A stretch of 64,000 bases of DNA from DATHWB01 sp040905965 (lineage in GTDB: Bacteria > Actinomycetota > Acidimicrobiia > Spongiisociales > ZC4RG35): contig JBBDQP010000106.1 of the NCBI GenBank assembly GCA_040905965.1, forward strand, positions 8,285-72,284, read 5' to 3'. The number at the start of each line of letters is the position of its first letter. Position 1 is the first letter of the stretch. Shown in pieces: positions 35,191 through 42,769 of this stretch. The notes beneath the pieces were generated by a model. It did no database searches. It had not been told where the DNA came from and saw nothing but the letters and a program-made list of their open reading frames with translations. Made by a program: the position numbers and the translations under genes.

Positions 35191-36647
35191 CAGGGTGTGA
35201 CGAATCTCTTGAGGCGAGCTGTCAGTTCGGTCGGCGAGAACGGCTTGATGACGTAGTCGTTGGCGCCGAGATCGAACCCACGGACGACCTCGCGTTCGCT
35301 GCCGGCGGCTGTGAGCATCACGATCGGGGTGTTGTCGAGTTCCCGCACGGATCGCAGTCGTTCGAGGACCTCGAATCCGTTCTTCCCGGGCATTTCGACG
35401 TCGAGCACGACGATGCCGAACTCGCCCGTCCCGGCTGCTTCGAGTGCCGCGTCCCCGTCCGACTCGTGGACGACTTCGAATCCTTCACGTTCGAGACGGT
35501 GGATGATCAGCGCCGCAGTGAGGTCGTCGTCTTCTGCCAGGAGTACCCGACCGGTGCGGCGCATGATCTCTCCGATGGTGACCCTGTCGCCGCCCGCCAG
35601 GCTTGCATCCATGGCGAATTGATGAGCGGTTTGGTACGCATCGGTGAGTCCGAGACCGCCATCGGTGACGACGCTGGCGGAGAAGGAGACCACGGCGCCG
35701 TCGGTTGTCGGGTGACGGAGGGTGCGCAGCCGGAGCCGTGATTGATCGACGAGACGGATCATCTGGGCCGGCTCGTAGGCGCCGACGATGGCCAGTTCGC
35801 CGTCCGCCCACCGGGCGATGTCGGCGTCAGGTCCGAGGAGGCTGAACAGACCGGCGTGGACCTCGCGGGTCACTGCCGGATCGGGTCCGACGGATCGGGT
35901 GCCGCCGGGTCCGTGTGTTTCGGGGACCACCGCCACCACCGAGATCGGGATCTCCCGCTCGAGCAAGGCCCGGTAGGAGGCGGTCAACGCGGCTCGCCCT
36001 GGCTCGGGACCTGCGCGACGAAGGGCGACTGCAACACGCCCGGCGACTTCGTCCCCGACGAACGGCTTTGCGATGAACCCGTCGGCGCCGAGATTGGTCA
36101 CTTCGTCGATCATGGATTGGTCCGACACACCGGAGATGACGAGCACGGGCGTGGCCGCGGTGGTCTCGTCGAGTCGTATCTCCCGCAGCAGCACGCGACC
36201 GTCGCCGTCCGGGAGGAACGGGTCGAGCAGGATGAGATCAGGCTGACCCTGACCGAGGAACTGGCGGGCGGCCTCGAGCGACGCCACCGATGTGACTCGC
36301 CGACCGGGGGTGGTGAGACGCGCTTCGAGCAGGCGAGTGATGAGCGGATCGTCGTCGATGACGAGCACCAGGTGGCGAGAAGTCGACGAGGTGACCGAGC
36401 CGAGGGTGGCGCACAGGTTGGCGATCGCCGGGCTGATGTGGTTGTCGCCCACCGACTCGACCTGGGCGGCGGATTCGCTCACTTCGGGGAACCCGTAGCT
36501 TGCACCGGAGCCTTTCAGGCTGTGGGCGATTCCGCGGACGCGAGACACCGCATCGGCGTCACCCCTGCGGACGGCGGGGATGAGGCTCTCCAACGCTCGG
36601 AGCCGGTCGAGGGCCGAATCACGAAAATACTGTTGGAGTTCGTCCAC
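35190..36647 (-). CDS. Hpt-REC-GGDEF-like-REC multidomain phosphorelay protein
   Basis: 485 aa. Residues about 1-85 are an Hpt domain (RGIAHSLKGSGASYGFPEV, His in AHSLKGSG). About 92-205 is a receiver (VLVIDDDPLITRLLEARL, DLILLDPFLPDGDG, GFIAKPF). About 215-355 resembles a GGDEF domain without a GGDEF signature (ADIARWADGELAIVGAYEPA). About 365-485 is a second receiver (RVLLAEDDDLTAALII, VVLDVEMPGKNGFEVLERL, DYVIKPFSPTEL). The architecture is like PleD-type or adaptive regulators plus an Hpt. No kinase is adjacent; the partner could be distant. Confidence 0.85.
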   Translation of the reverse strand: MDELQQYFRDSALDRLRALESLIPAVRRGDADAVSRVRGIAHSLKGSGASYGFPEVSESAAQVESVGDNHISPAIANLCATLGSVTSSTSRHLVLVIDDDPLITRLLEARLTTPGRRVTSVASLEAARQFLGQGQPDLILLDPFLPDGDGRVLLREIRLDETTAATPVLVISGVSDQSMIDEVTNLGADGFIAKPFVGDEVAGRVAVALRRAGPEPGRAALTASYRALLEREIPISVVAVVPETHGPGGTRSVGPDPAVTREVHAGLFSLLGPDADIARWADGELAIVGAYEPAQMIRLVDQSRLRLRTLRHPTTDGAVVSFSASVVTDGGLGLTDAYQTAHQFAMDASLAGGDRVTIGEIMRRTGRVLLAEDDDLTAALIIHRLEREGFEVVHESDGDAALEAAGTGEFGIVVLDVEMPGKNGFEVLERLRSVRELDNTPIVMLTAAGSEREVVRGFDLGANDYVIKPFSPTELTARLKRFVTP

Positions 36648-36704
36648 TGTGGGAAGGATCGGTCGGTCCAGGGGGTGACTGAAGCCGATTGGCGTTCAAT
36701 GTGG

Positions 36705-37718
36705 TCAGACTCCGGATCTCTCGACGCGGGCGACGAGATATCTGCCGAGCCCATCGAGCACTTCGCGTGCCTCGACGTCGGGAAGGCGTCCCGCGGCGTC
36801 GGAAGCGACCGCCAACCGGCGATGCGCCTCATCCAGCGTTGCCTGGATGTGGTCACCGGACCTGATGACCTCGATGACCTCGTCGACCGTCTCCTGTCGG
36901 TAGGGCCGGCTCTCGCTCAACAGCTTGCGGAGGCGTTCGGCGTCCGGGCCGCCGAGAGCAAGGAGCAGAGGCATCGTGAACTTGCCTTCGTGGATGTCCG
37001 AACCGGCCGGCTTTCCGATTTCCTCGGTGGTCGAGACGAGGTCGAGGACGTCGTCTGCCAGTTGGAAGACCATTCCGACTTCGTGCGCCCACGACGTGAT
37101 CGCCTCGACCGTGTCCGGCTCCGCATCTGCGGCCATTGCTCCCAGCCGGGCCGATGTGCGGATGAGGCTGGCGGTTTTGCGGGAGATGACCGCCTCGTAT
37201 TCGGCGAGACCGTGTTCGAGATCGAAGTCCAGTTCGAGTTCCTGCATCTGGCCTTCGACCAACTCGGCGTAGGTGGCGGCGAGGATTCGAACCGACTCCT
37301 TCGACAGCCAGGTGGCGGCCGTCTCCGACGCACGGGCCATGAGGAAGTCCCCGGCGAGGATCGCCACCGTGTTCGTCCAGTTGGTGTTCGCGGAGATTGC
37401 CCCGCGCCTGGTGTCGGCCTCGTCGATGACGTCGTCGTGATAGAGGCTTCCGACGTGGATCAGCTCGACGGCGACGCCCGCTTCGACAGGTCGATCGTCC
37501 TGGACTTGTCCGAATTCCGCCGCCAACACGGCGAGCAGGGGTCGATAGCGTTTGCCGCCGGCTTCGAGAAGATGCCGTGAAACCTGGGTCAGGTAGGCGC
37601 TGTTCGATTGCGTCACCTCGAAGAGGCGTCGTTCGAGGCTTGCCATCCGCTCCCACACGCGGGGCAGGTCGACGAGTTTCCGCAAGTCCGTCACGACCGC
37701 GATGGTACGCCGTCGCAT
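36705..37718 (-). CDS. polyprenyl diphosphate synthase
   Basis: 337 aa from ATG 37718; GTG 37694 (VTDLRKLVDL) is an alternative start. LLEAGGKRYRPLLAVLAAEF, the first Asp-rich motif VGSLYHDDVIDEADTRRG and the second motif VFQLADDVLDLVSTTEEIGK are all present. The product is a trans-isoprenyl chain elongating enzyme of the IspB/HepS kind. Small residues before the first motif suggest a long product for menaquinone side chains, which is inference. It is divergent from clpC. Confidence 0.92.
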   Translation of the reverse strand: MRRRTIAVVTDLRKLVDLPRVWERMASLERRLFEVTQSNSAYLTQVSRHLLEAGGKRYRPLLAVLAAEFGQVQDDRPVEAGVAVELIHVGSLYHDDVIDEADTRRGAISANTNWTNTVAILAGDFLMARASETAATWLSKESVRILAATYAELVEGQMQELELDFDLEHGLAEYEAVISRKTASLIRTSARLGAMAADAEPDTVEAITSWAHEVGMVFQLADDVLDLVSTTEEIGKPAGSDIHEGKFTMPLLLALGGPDAERLRKLLSESRPYRQETVDEVIEVIRSGDHIQATLDEAHRRLAVASDAAGRLPDVEAREVLDGLGRYLVARVERSGV

Positions 37719-37809
37719 CTGCTGGCGAGAACCCGGCCGACGCGAGAAGAACCGCGATTCGCTTCATCTTCCCCGCGCGAGTGCCGACGGGAGAAAACAC
37801 CACCGGGGG

Positions 37810-37815
37810 TATACT
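37810..37815 (+). promoter_or_regulatory. candidate -10 box of clpC
   Basis: TATACT lies 39 bp before the clpC start in the 135-bp divergent spacer. No convincing -35 is seen at the usual distance, so support is limited to the -10 match. Confidence 0.3.
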
Positions 37816-37853
37816 TCGCTTCCAGAAGCCGAGGATCCCGCAAGGAGGATTCC

Positions 37854-40364
37854 TTGTTCGAACGTTTCACTGACCGAGCCCGCCGTGTCGTCGTGCTGGC
37901 GCAGGAAGAGGCACGTCTCCTCAACCACAACTACATCGGCACCGAGCACATCCTGCTCGGTCTCCTCAACGAGGGTGAAGGCATCGCGGCCAAAGCGCTC
38001 GAAAGCCTCGGTATCAGCCTCAATGCGGTCCGTGAGCAGGTTGTCGAGATCATCGGTCAGGGCCAGCAAGCCCCAACCGGCCACATTCCCTTCACACCCC
38101 GCGCCAAGAAGGTGTTGGAACTGAGCCTGCGCGAAGCACTCCAGCTCGGTCACAACTACATCGGCACCGAGCACATCCTGCTCGGCCTCATCCGCGAGGG
38201 TGAGGGCGTCGCCGCCCAGGTGCTCCAGAAGCTCGGGGCGGAATTGCAGAAGGTTCGCCAGACGGTGATCCAGCTTCTCTCGGGCTCCGGCTCCTCGGAA
38301 GAGGCGGCATCCTCGGGCTCGTCTTCGTCGTCGATGCGCGGCGGTTCGTCCGGCGGTGAGTCGACCCAGGGCTCGACCGTCCTCGATCAGTTCGGACGCA
38401 ACCTGACCCAGGCTGCCCGAGATCGGAAACTCGACCCGGTCATCGGCCGCGCCAAGGAGATCGAGCGGGTCATGCAGATCCTCTCCCGTCGGACGAAGAA
38501 CAACCCGGTCCTCATCGGCGAGCCCGGCGTCGGCAAGACCGCCATCGTCGAAGGCCTCGCCCAACAGATCATCTCCGGTGAAGTGCCCGAGACGCTGGCG
38601 AACAAGAAGCTCTACACCCTCGACCTCGGAGCCCTCGTGGCCGGCTCCCGCTACCGCGGCGACTTCGAGGAACGGCTCAAGAAGGTGCTGAAAGAGATCA
38701 AGCAGCGCGGGGACATCATCATCTTCATCGACGAGATCCACACCCTCGTCGGTGCCGGCGCCGCGGAGGGTGCGATCGACGCCGCCTCGATCCTCAAGCC
38801 GATGCTCGCTCGCGGAGAGTTGCAGACGATCGGCGCGACGACGCTCGAGGAGTACCGCAAGTATCTCGAGAAGGACTCGGCCCTGGAACGGCGTTTTCAG
38901 CCGGTCAAGGTCGAGGAGCCGAGCGTCGGGGAAACGGTGCAGATCCTGCTCGGCCTCAAGGATCGTTACGAGAGCCACCACAGCGTGCGATTCACCGACC
39001 AGGCCCTCGTCACGGCGGCCAACCTCGCAGATCGCTACCTGTCGGATCGTTTCCTTCCCGACAAGGCGATCGACCTCATCGACGAGGCAGGCTCCCGCAT
39101 GCGGATCAGTCGCTCTGCGAACAATCCCGAGTTCGAAGACCTCGACAAGAAACTCACTCAGGTGCGTTCCGAGAAGGCGGATGCAGTCTCGGCCCAGCAG
39201 TACGAGCGGGCCGCCCAGTTACGCGACCAGGAGCGGTCTTTGGTGGGTGAGCGCACCGAGATCGAACACCGGCTTCAGGAGTCGGGCGAGTCGACTGGCT
39301 GGGTCATCGACGAAGACGAGATCGCCCAAGTGCTCGCTCAGTGGACCGGAATCCCGGTACAGCGCATGACCGAGGAGGAGACTGCCCGTCTCGTCCACAT
39401 GGAAGAAGAACTCCACAAGCGCATCGTCGGACAGCAGGATGCGATCGTGGCCGTGTCGAAGGCGATTCGGCGCACGAGGGCCGGCCTGAAGGACCCGAAG
39501 CGTCCATCCGGCTCGTTCATCTTCCTGGGTCCGTCAGGCGTCGGTAAGACCGAGACCGCCAAGGCGCTTGCCGAGTTCCTCTTCGGTGAGGAGTCGGCCC
39601 TCATCCAGCTCGACATGTCCGAATACATGGAGAAGCACACTGTCAGCCGTCTCATCGGCTCGCCGCCGGGATACGTGGGATACGACGAAGGTGGCCAGCT
39701 CACCGAGGCCGTCAGGCGCAAGCCGTTCTCCGTGGTGCTCTTCGACGAGATCGAGAAGGCTCACCCTGATGTCTTCAACACGCTTCTCCAGATCCTCGAG
39801 GACGGCCGTTTGACTGACGCCCAGGGGCGCACGGTCGACTTCAAGAACACGGTCATCATCATGACGTCGAACCTGGGGACCCGTGATATCCGCAAGTCGG
39901 CGATCGGATTCCATCAGGACGACGCCCGGGACACGTACGAGAAGATGCGCGCCAAGGTCCAGGACGAGCTCAAGAAGCATTTCCGGCCCGAGTTCCTCAA
40001 CCGGATCGACGACACCATCGTCTTCCACGAGCTCACGCTCGAGGAGGTCAAGGAGATCGTCGACTTCATGCTGGTTCGGGTCAAGAACCAGCTTGCGGCC
40101 CAGGGTCTCGACCTGGTCCTGACGGACGACGCCAAGGGCTTCCTCGGCAACCGCGGATACGATCCGGAGTTGGGCGCTCGACCCCTCCGTCGCTCGATCC
40201 AGCGCTTGTTGGAGGACCCGTTGTCCGAGAAGGTGCTGCTCAACGAGTTCCGGGCCGGTGCGACGATCCTCGTCGGCCTCGATACCGAAGCCGAAGAGCT
40301 CACATTCGAGGCGTTCGAGGCCCCCGACGCCCCACCCCCGGTAGAAGTCCTCGAATCCGAGTAA
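37854..40364 (+). CDS. clpC: ATP-dependent Clp protease ATP-binding subunit ClpC
   Basis: 836 aa from TTG 37854 with AAGGAGG at 37842-37848; the protein begins LFERFTDRARRVVVLAQEEA, as ClpC normally does. Two Clp-N repeats (each with HNYIGTEHILLGL) come first. AAA-1 has GEPGVGKTAIVEGL and IIIFIDEIHTLVGAG. A UVR-like coiled segment (QQYERAAQLRDQERSL) precedes AAA-2, with FLGPSGVGKTETAKAL and VVLFDEIEKAHPDVF. It unfolds substrates for ClpP. The Ser/Gly-rich linker after the N-domain (SGSGSSEEAASSGSSSSSM) is long. Confidence 0.97.
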   Translation: MFERFTDRARRVVVLAQEEARLLNHNYIGTEHILLGLLNEGEGIAAKALESLGISLNAVREQVVEIIGQGQQAPTGHIPFTPRAKKVLELSLREALQLGHNYIGTEHILLGLIREGEGVAAQVLQKLGAELQKVRQTVIQLLSGSGSSEEAASSGSSSSSMRGGSSGGESTQGSTVLDQFGRNLTQAARDRKLDPVIGRAKEIERVMQILSRRTKNNPVLIGEPGVGKTAIVEGLAQQIISGEVPETLANKKLYTLDLGALVAGSRYRGDFEERLKKVLKEIKQRGDIIIFIDEIHTLVGAGAAEGAIDAASILKPMLARGELQTIGATTLEEYRKYLEKDSALERRFQPVKVEEPSVGETVQILLGLKDRYESHHSVRFTDQALVTAANLADRYLSDRFLPDKAIDLIDEAGSRMRISRSANNPEFEDLDKKLTQVRSEKADAVSAQQYERAAQLRDQERSLVGERTEIEHRLQESGESTGWVIDEDEIAQVLAQWTGIPVQRMTEEETARLVHMEEELHKRIVGQQDAIVAVSKAIRRTRAGLKDPKRPSGSFIFLGPSGVGKTETAKALAEFLFGEESALIQLDMSEYMEKHTVSRLIGSPPGYVGYDEGGQLTEAVRRKPFSVVLFDEIEKAHPDVFNTLLQILEDGRLTDAQGRTVDFKNTVIIMTSNLGTRDIRKSAIGFHQDDARDTYEKMRAKVQDELKKHFRPEFLNRIDDTIVFHELTLEEVKEIVDFMLVRVKNQLAAQGLDLVLTDDAKGFLGNRGYDPELGARPLRRSIQRLLEDPLSEKVLLNEFRAGATILVGLDTEAEELTFEAFEAPDAPPPVEVLESE

Positions 40365-40374
40365 CCCGAAAGGG

Positions 40375-40526
40375 CCCAGGGGGGTTTCACGAACCCTGGG
40401 TTCCTGAGTACCGGATCGGTACTCCCCAGCCCACGGTTCGGCGCGCGGTGACGCGCTGGCGTGAACTGTGGGCTCGCAGATACCGAATCGGTACCGCTGA
40501 ACCAAGGGTACGGGGTACCCCTTGGT
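40375..40526. repeat. cluster of five palindromes between clpC and the queuosine-salvage gene
   Basis: Five hairpins lie in tandem: 40375-40400 (CCCAGGG/CCCTGGG), 40406-40424 (GAGTACC/GGTACTC), 40428-40474 (AGCCCAC/GTGGGCT with inner GTTC/GAAC and GCGCG/CGCGC), 40481-40493 (TACCGAATCGGTA) and 40501-40526 (ACCAAGGG/CCCTTGGT). Hairpins 2 and 4 share the core TACCGRATCGGTA. The spacer separates convergent genes, so some of it may be a bidirectional terminator. Such density is unusual. Confidence 0.75.
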
Positions 40527-40548
40527 GGCCGCCGGGTGGGTGATTCGT

Positions 40549-41484
40549 TCAGTAGGCCTCGGTGATGCAGAGGTGGTGGGGGCCCATGAGGTCTGCGCGG
40601 GGGCCGAGTACCGCTTCTGACCAGAGCCAGTAGTCGAGGTCGGGTGTGCTCACCGGGTTCCCCTTCTCGGCCAGCCTCCGGCGCAACAACTCGGCACCCT
40701 GGATCGTCCCCCACCGGATCGCCATCTCTTCGAGCGAACCGGCATCGAGCAGGTGTCCCGAGTCAACCTTTCGAGCGAGAGCATCCGAGTAAACGAGCAC
40801 GCCTTCGTGCCGGAGATGACGGGGGAGCATGTAGTCGGGAAACACCGGAAACCGCTCAGTTCCCGTGATCGGGAGACGGGCGGCGAGCATCGTGACCGCC
40901 AGGTTGGCCAGCTTGTCGAAGGCGAGCACACCGTCCGAGCTGGACGGTCGGTCCTGATAGCCGGGGATGGTGGCCGCCAACGCATCCCTCAGCGCCACCG
41001 CATCACCTTCGACCTTCTCGACGAGACCGGTCACCGAGCCCTGATGATGCGTGATCAGCGACCGGGCTACCTCTCCCAACACCTCGATTCGACGCGGAAC
41101 GTCCTGGAGGATCCCTTCGCCGTCGAAGAAGTCTTCTCCAAGTCCACCGCCCGCCAGCCATTCGAGATCGAGGCTGCGTGGCTCCCGTCCGAAACACAGC
41201 CACAGCCCTGAGGCGTCTTCGACGATCTGCCCACTTTCTGCGACGCCCCACATCCGCTCCCCGGCGGGTGGCCACAGCCGCCAGACGACAGAGACCCCGA
41301 GGACGACGAATCGTCCCCAATCCTCTCCTGAGTAGTCGGGGGTGCCTTCGTACTCGTAGGAGGCCGGTTCGAACCGGTGATCGGCGAGCCGTTTGGCGAG
41401 TCTCTCGACTGCGGCCTCATCCACGGAAACCCCCCATGCCGGTGGTGGTGGGTTTTCGCGAAGGTCCATCAGGGGTTCGATCAT
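40549..41484 (-). CDS. queuosine salvage protein homologue (DUF2419; queuosine 5'-phosphate N-glycosylase-like)
   Basis: 311 aa from ATG 41484. FPDYMLPRHLRHEGVLVYSD, the Glu-rich SLEEMAIRWGTIQGAELLRR, PDLDYWLWSEAV and the C-terminal PHHLCITEAY match the Qng1/DUF2419 family. Its known members release queuine from queuosine 5'-phosphate for reuse in tRNA. LAFDKLANLAVTMLAARLPI fits the helical part of the fold. The assignment is by motif memory; the remote possibility is a relative acting on another nucleotide. Confidence 0.75.
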   Translation of the reverse strand: MIEPLMDLRENPPPPAWGVSVDEAAVERLAKRLADHRFEPASYEYEGTPDYSGEDWGRFVVLGVSVVWRLWPPAGERMWGVAESGQIVEDASGLWLCFGREPRSLDLEWLAGGGLGEDFFDGEGILQDVPRRIEVLGEVARSLITHHQGSVTGLVEKVEGDAVALRDALAATIPGYQDRPSSSDGVLAFDKLANLAVTMLAARLPITGTERFPVFPDYMLPRHLRHEGVLVYSDALARKVDSGHLLDAGSLEEMAIRWGTIQGAELLRRRLAEKGNPVSTPDLDYWLWSEAVLGPRADLMGPHHLCITEAY

Positions 41485-41525
41485 CGGCTCGTCGCAGTCA
41501 CGGATGCCCTATTCTTATGGCCTCT

Positions 41526-41547
41526 GCGCGCATCCGCATTTGCGCGC
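41526..41547 (+). promoter_or_regulatory. hairpin in the leader of the BMP transporter operon
   Basis: GCGCGCA (41526-41532) pairs with TGCGCGC (41541-41547) around an 8-base loop, 33 bp before the TTG start. A possible -10 (TATTCT, 41510-41515) lies just upstream. It may be a leader regulatory or stability structure; no known riboswitch is recognised. Confidence 0.35.
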
Positions 41548-41579
41548 TGCCCTACAAGAGAAACAACTCAGGAGGAACA

Positions 41580-42602
41580 TTGACTTCCAAGCGTTTGATG
41601 GCACTGCTTTCAGTGCTTGCGCTCGTCCTCGCCGCATGTGGCGGCGGAGACGGCGCTGACGGCGACGGGGTGCCCGTCGGTCTCGTCTATGACATCGGTG
41701 GACGTGGCGACCAGTCGTTCAACGACTCCGCTGCCGCCGGCCTCGACCGTGCCGTGTCGGAACTGGGCATCGTGGCATCCGAGGCGTCGGCGAACGACGA
41801 CGGCTCGAACCGTGAGGAGCTGCTGAACCTTCAGGCTGAGGGAAGCGAACTCGTCTTCGGAATCGGCTTCCTGTTCGCGACGCCGATGACGAACGCCGCC
41901 ACAGCCAACCCGGATGTGAACTTCGCCATCGTCGACGACGGGTCCGTTGCCCTCCCCAATGTGGCCGGTCTGGTGTTCGCCGAGGAGGAAGGTTCCTTCT
42001 TGGTCGGCGCGGCTGCCGCACTCAAGTCGACGACCGGAACCATCGGTTTCATCGGCGGCGTCAGCATCGACCTGATCAAGAAGTTCGAGGCCGGCTTCAT
42101 CGCCGGTGCGAAGGCGGTCAACCCCGACATCCAGATCATCAGCCAGTACGTGACCGAGCCCCCGAACTTCGACGGCTTCAACGATCCGGCTTCGGGCCGT
42201 GTCATCGCCCAGTCGATGTTCGAGGGCGGCGCCGACGTCGTGTATCACGCCGCCGGCGGCACCGGTGCCGGTCTCTTCCAGGCCGCCAAGGAGTATTCCG
42301 AGGCCAACGGCACGAAGGTGTGGGCCATCGGCGTGGACTCCGACCAGTACCTGACCGCAGGCGAGGAAGTGCGCGACTACATCCTCACTTCGATGCTCAA
42401 GCGGGTCGATGTTGCGGTGTACAACACGATCGAGGCTCAGGTGAACGGCGAGTTCGTCGCCGGTACCAACGTCTTCGACCTCTCGGTGGACGGTGTCGGT
42501 TACTCGACGAGCGGCGGTTTCGTCGACGACATCGCCGACCAGCTCGAGGACTACAAGCAGCAGATCATCGACGGGGACATCGTCGTTCCGACGACTCCCT
42601 GA
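41580..42602 (+). CDS. BMP-family nucleoside-binding lipoprotein (ABC importer)
   Basis: 340 aa from TTG 41580 with AGGAGG just upstream. LTSKRLMALLSVLALVLAAC is a lipoprotein signal (Cys20). The mature part GLVYDIGGRGDQSFNDSAAA, VFAEEEGSFLVGAAAALKS, FIGGVSIDLIKKFEAGFIAG and YHAAGGTGAGLFQAAKE is typical of Bmp/PnrA purine-nucleoside receptors. WAIGVDSDQY completes the ligand pocket. It supplies the ABC ATPase and two permeases downstream. The substrate is probably a nucleoside. Confidence 0.93.
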   Translation: MTSKRLMALLSVLALVLAACGGGDGADGDGVPVGLVYDIGGRGDQSFNDSAAAGLDRAVSELGIVASEASANDDGSNREELLNLQAEGSELVFGIGFLFATPMTNAATANPDVNFAIVDDGSVALPNVAGLVFAEEEGSFLVGAAAALKSTTGTIGFIGGVSIDLIKKFEAGFIAGAKAVNPDIQIISQYVTEPPNFDGFNDPASGRVIAQSMFEGGADVVYHAAGGTGAGLFQAAKEYSEANGTKVWAIGVDSDQYLTAGEEVRDYILTSMLKRVDVAVYNTIEAQVNGEFVAGTNVFDLSVDGVGYSTSGGFVDDIADQLEDYKQQIIDGDIVVPTTP

Positions 42603-42635
42603 CAACCCGGTGGGCGACTCGCCCGCTACAGTCTC

Positions 42636-42661
42636 GAAGGCCCCGGATATCCGGGGCCTTC
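42636..42661 (+). terminator. 26-bp perfect palindrome after the BMP gene
   Basis: GAAGGCCCCGGAT is followed by its exact complement. It is 33 bp after the lipoprotein stop and before the ATPase gene. No long T run follows, so it is more likely an attenuator or mRNA-stabilising stem that raises receptor over transporter levels than a full terminator. Confidence 0.55.
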
Positions 42662-42769
42662 GATCGTCTTGAGGGTTGTCGAGGCGCCGAGGGAAGTGAA
42701 CCGGGACCCGGGACCCAGGGTCCTGCGGATCGGAGCCAGTGAACGAGGGACACCACCGCGGATGACGCC

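Noticed and set aside
35742..37580. 612-aa plus-strand open frame
   Set aside because: It is the antisense shadow of the Hpt-REC-GGDEF-REC and polyprenyl synthase genes.
37764..38981. 405-aa minus-strand frame
   Set aside because: Antisense to clpC, with no motif or start support.
40365..40548. Riboswitch or sRNA gene in the palindrome cluster
   Set aside because: No known riboswitch consensus is visible, and both neighbours are convergent, so there is no downstream gene to control.
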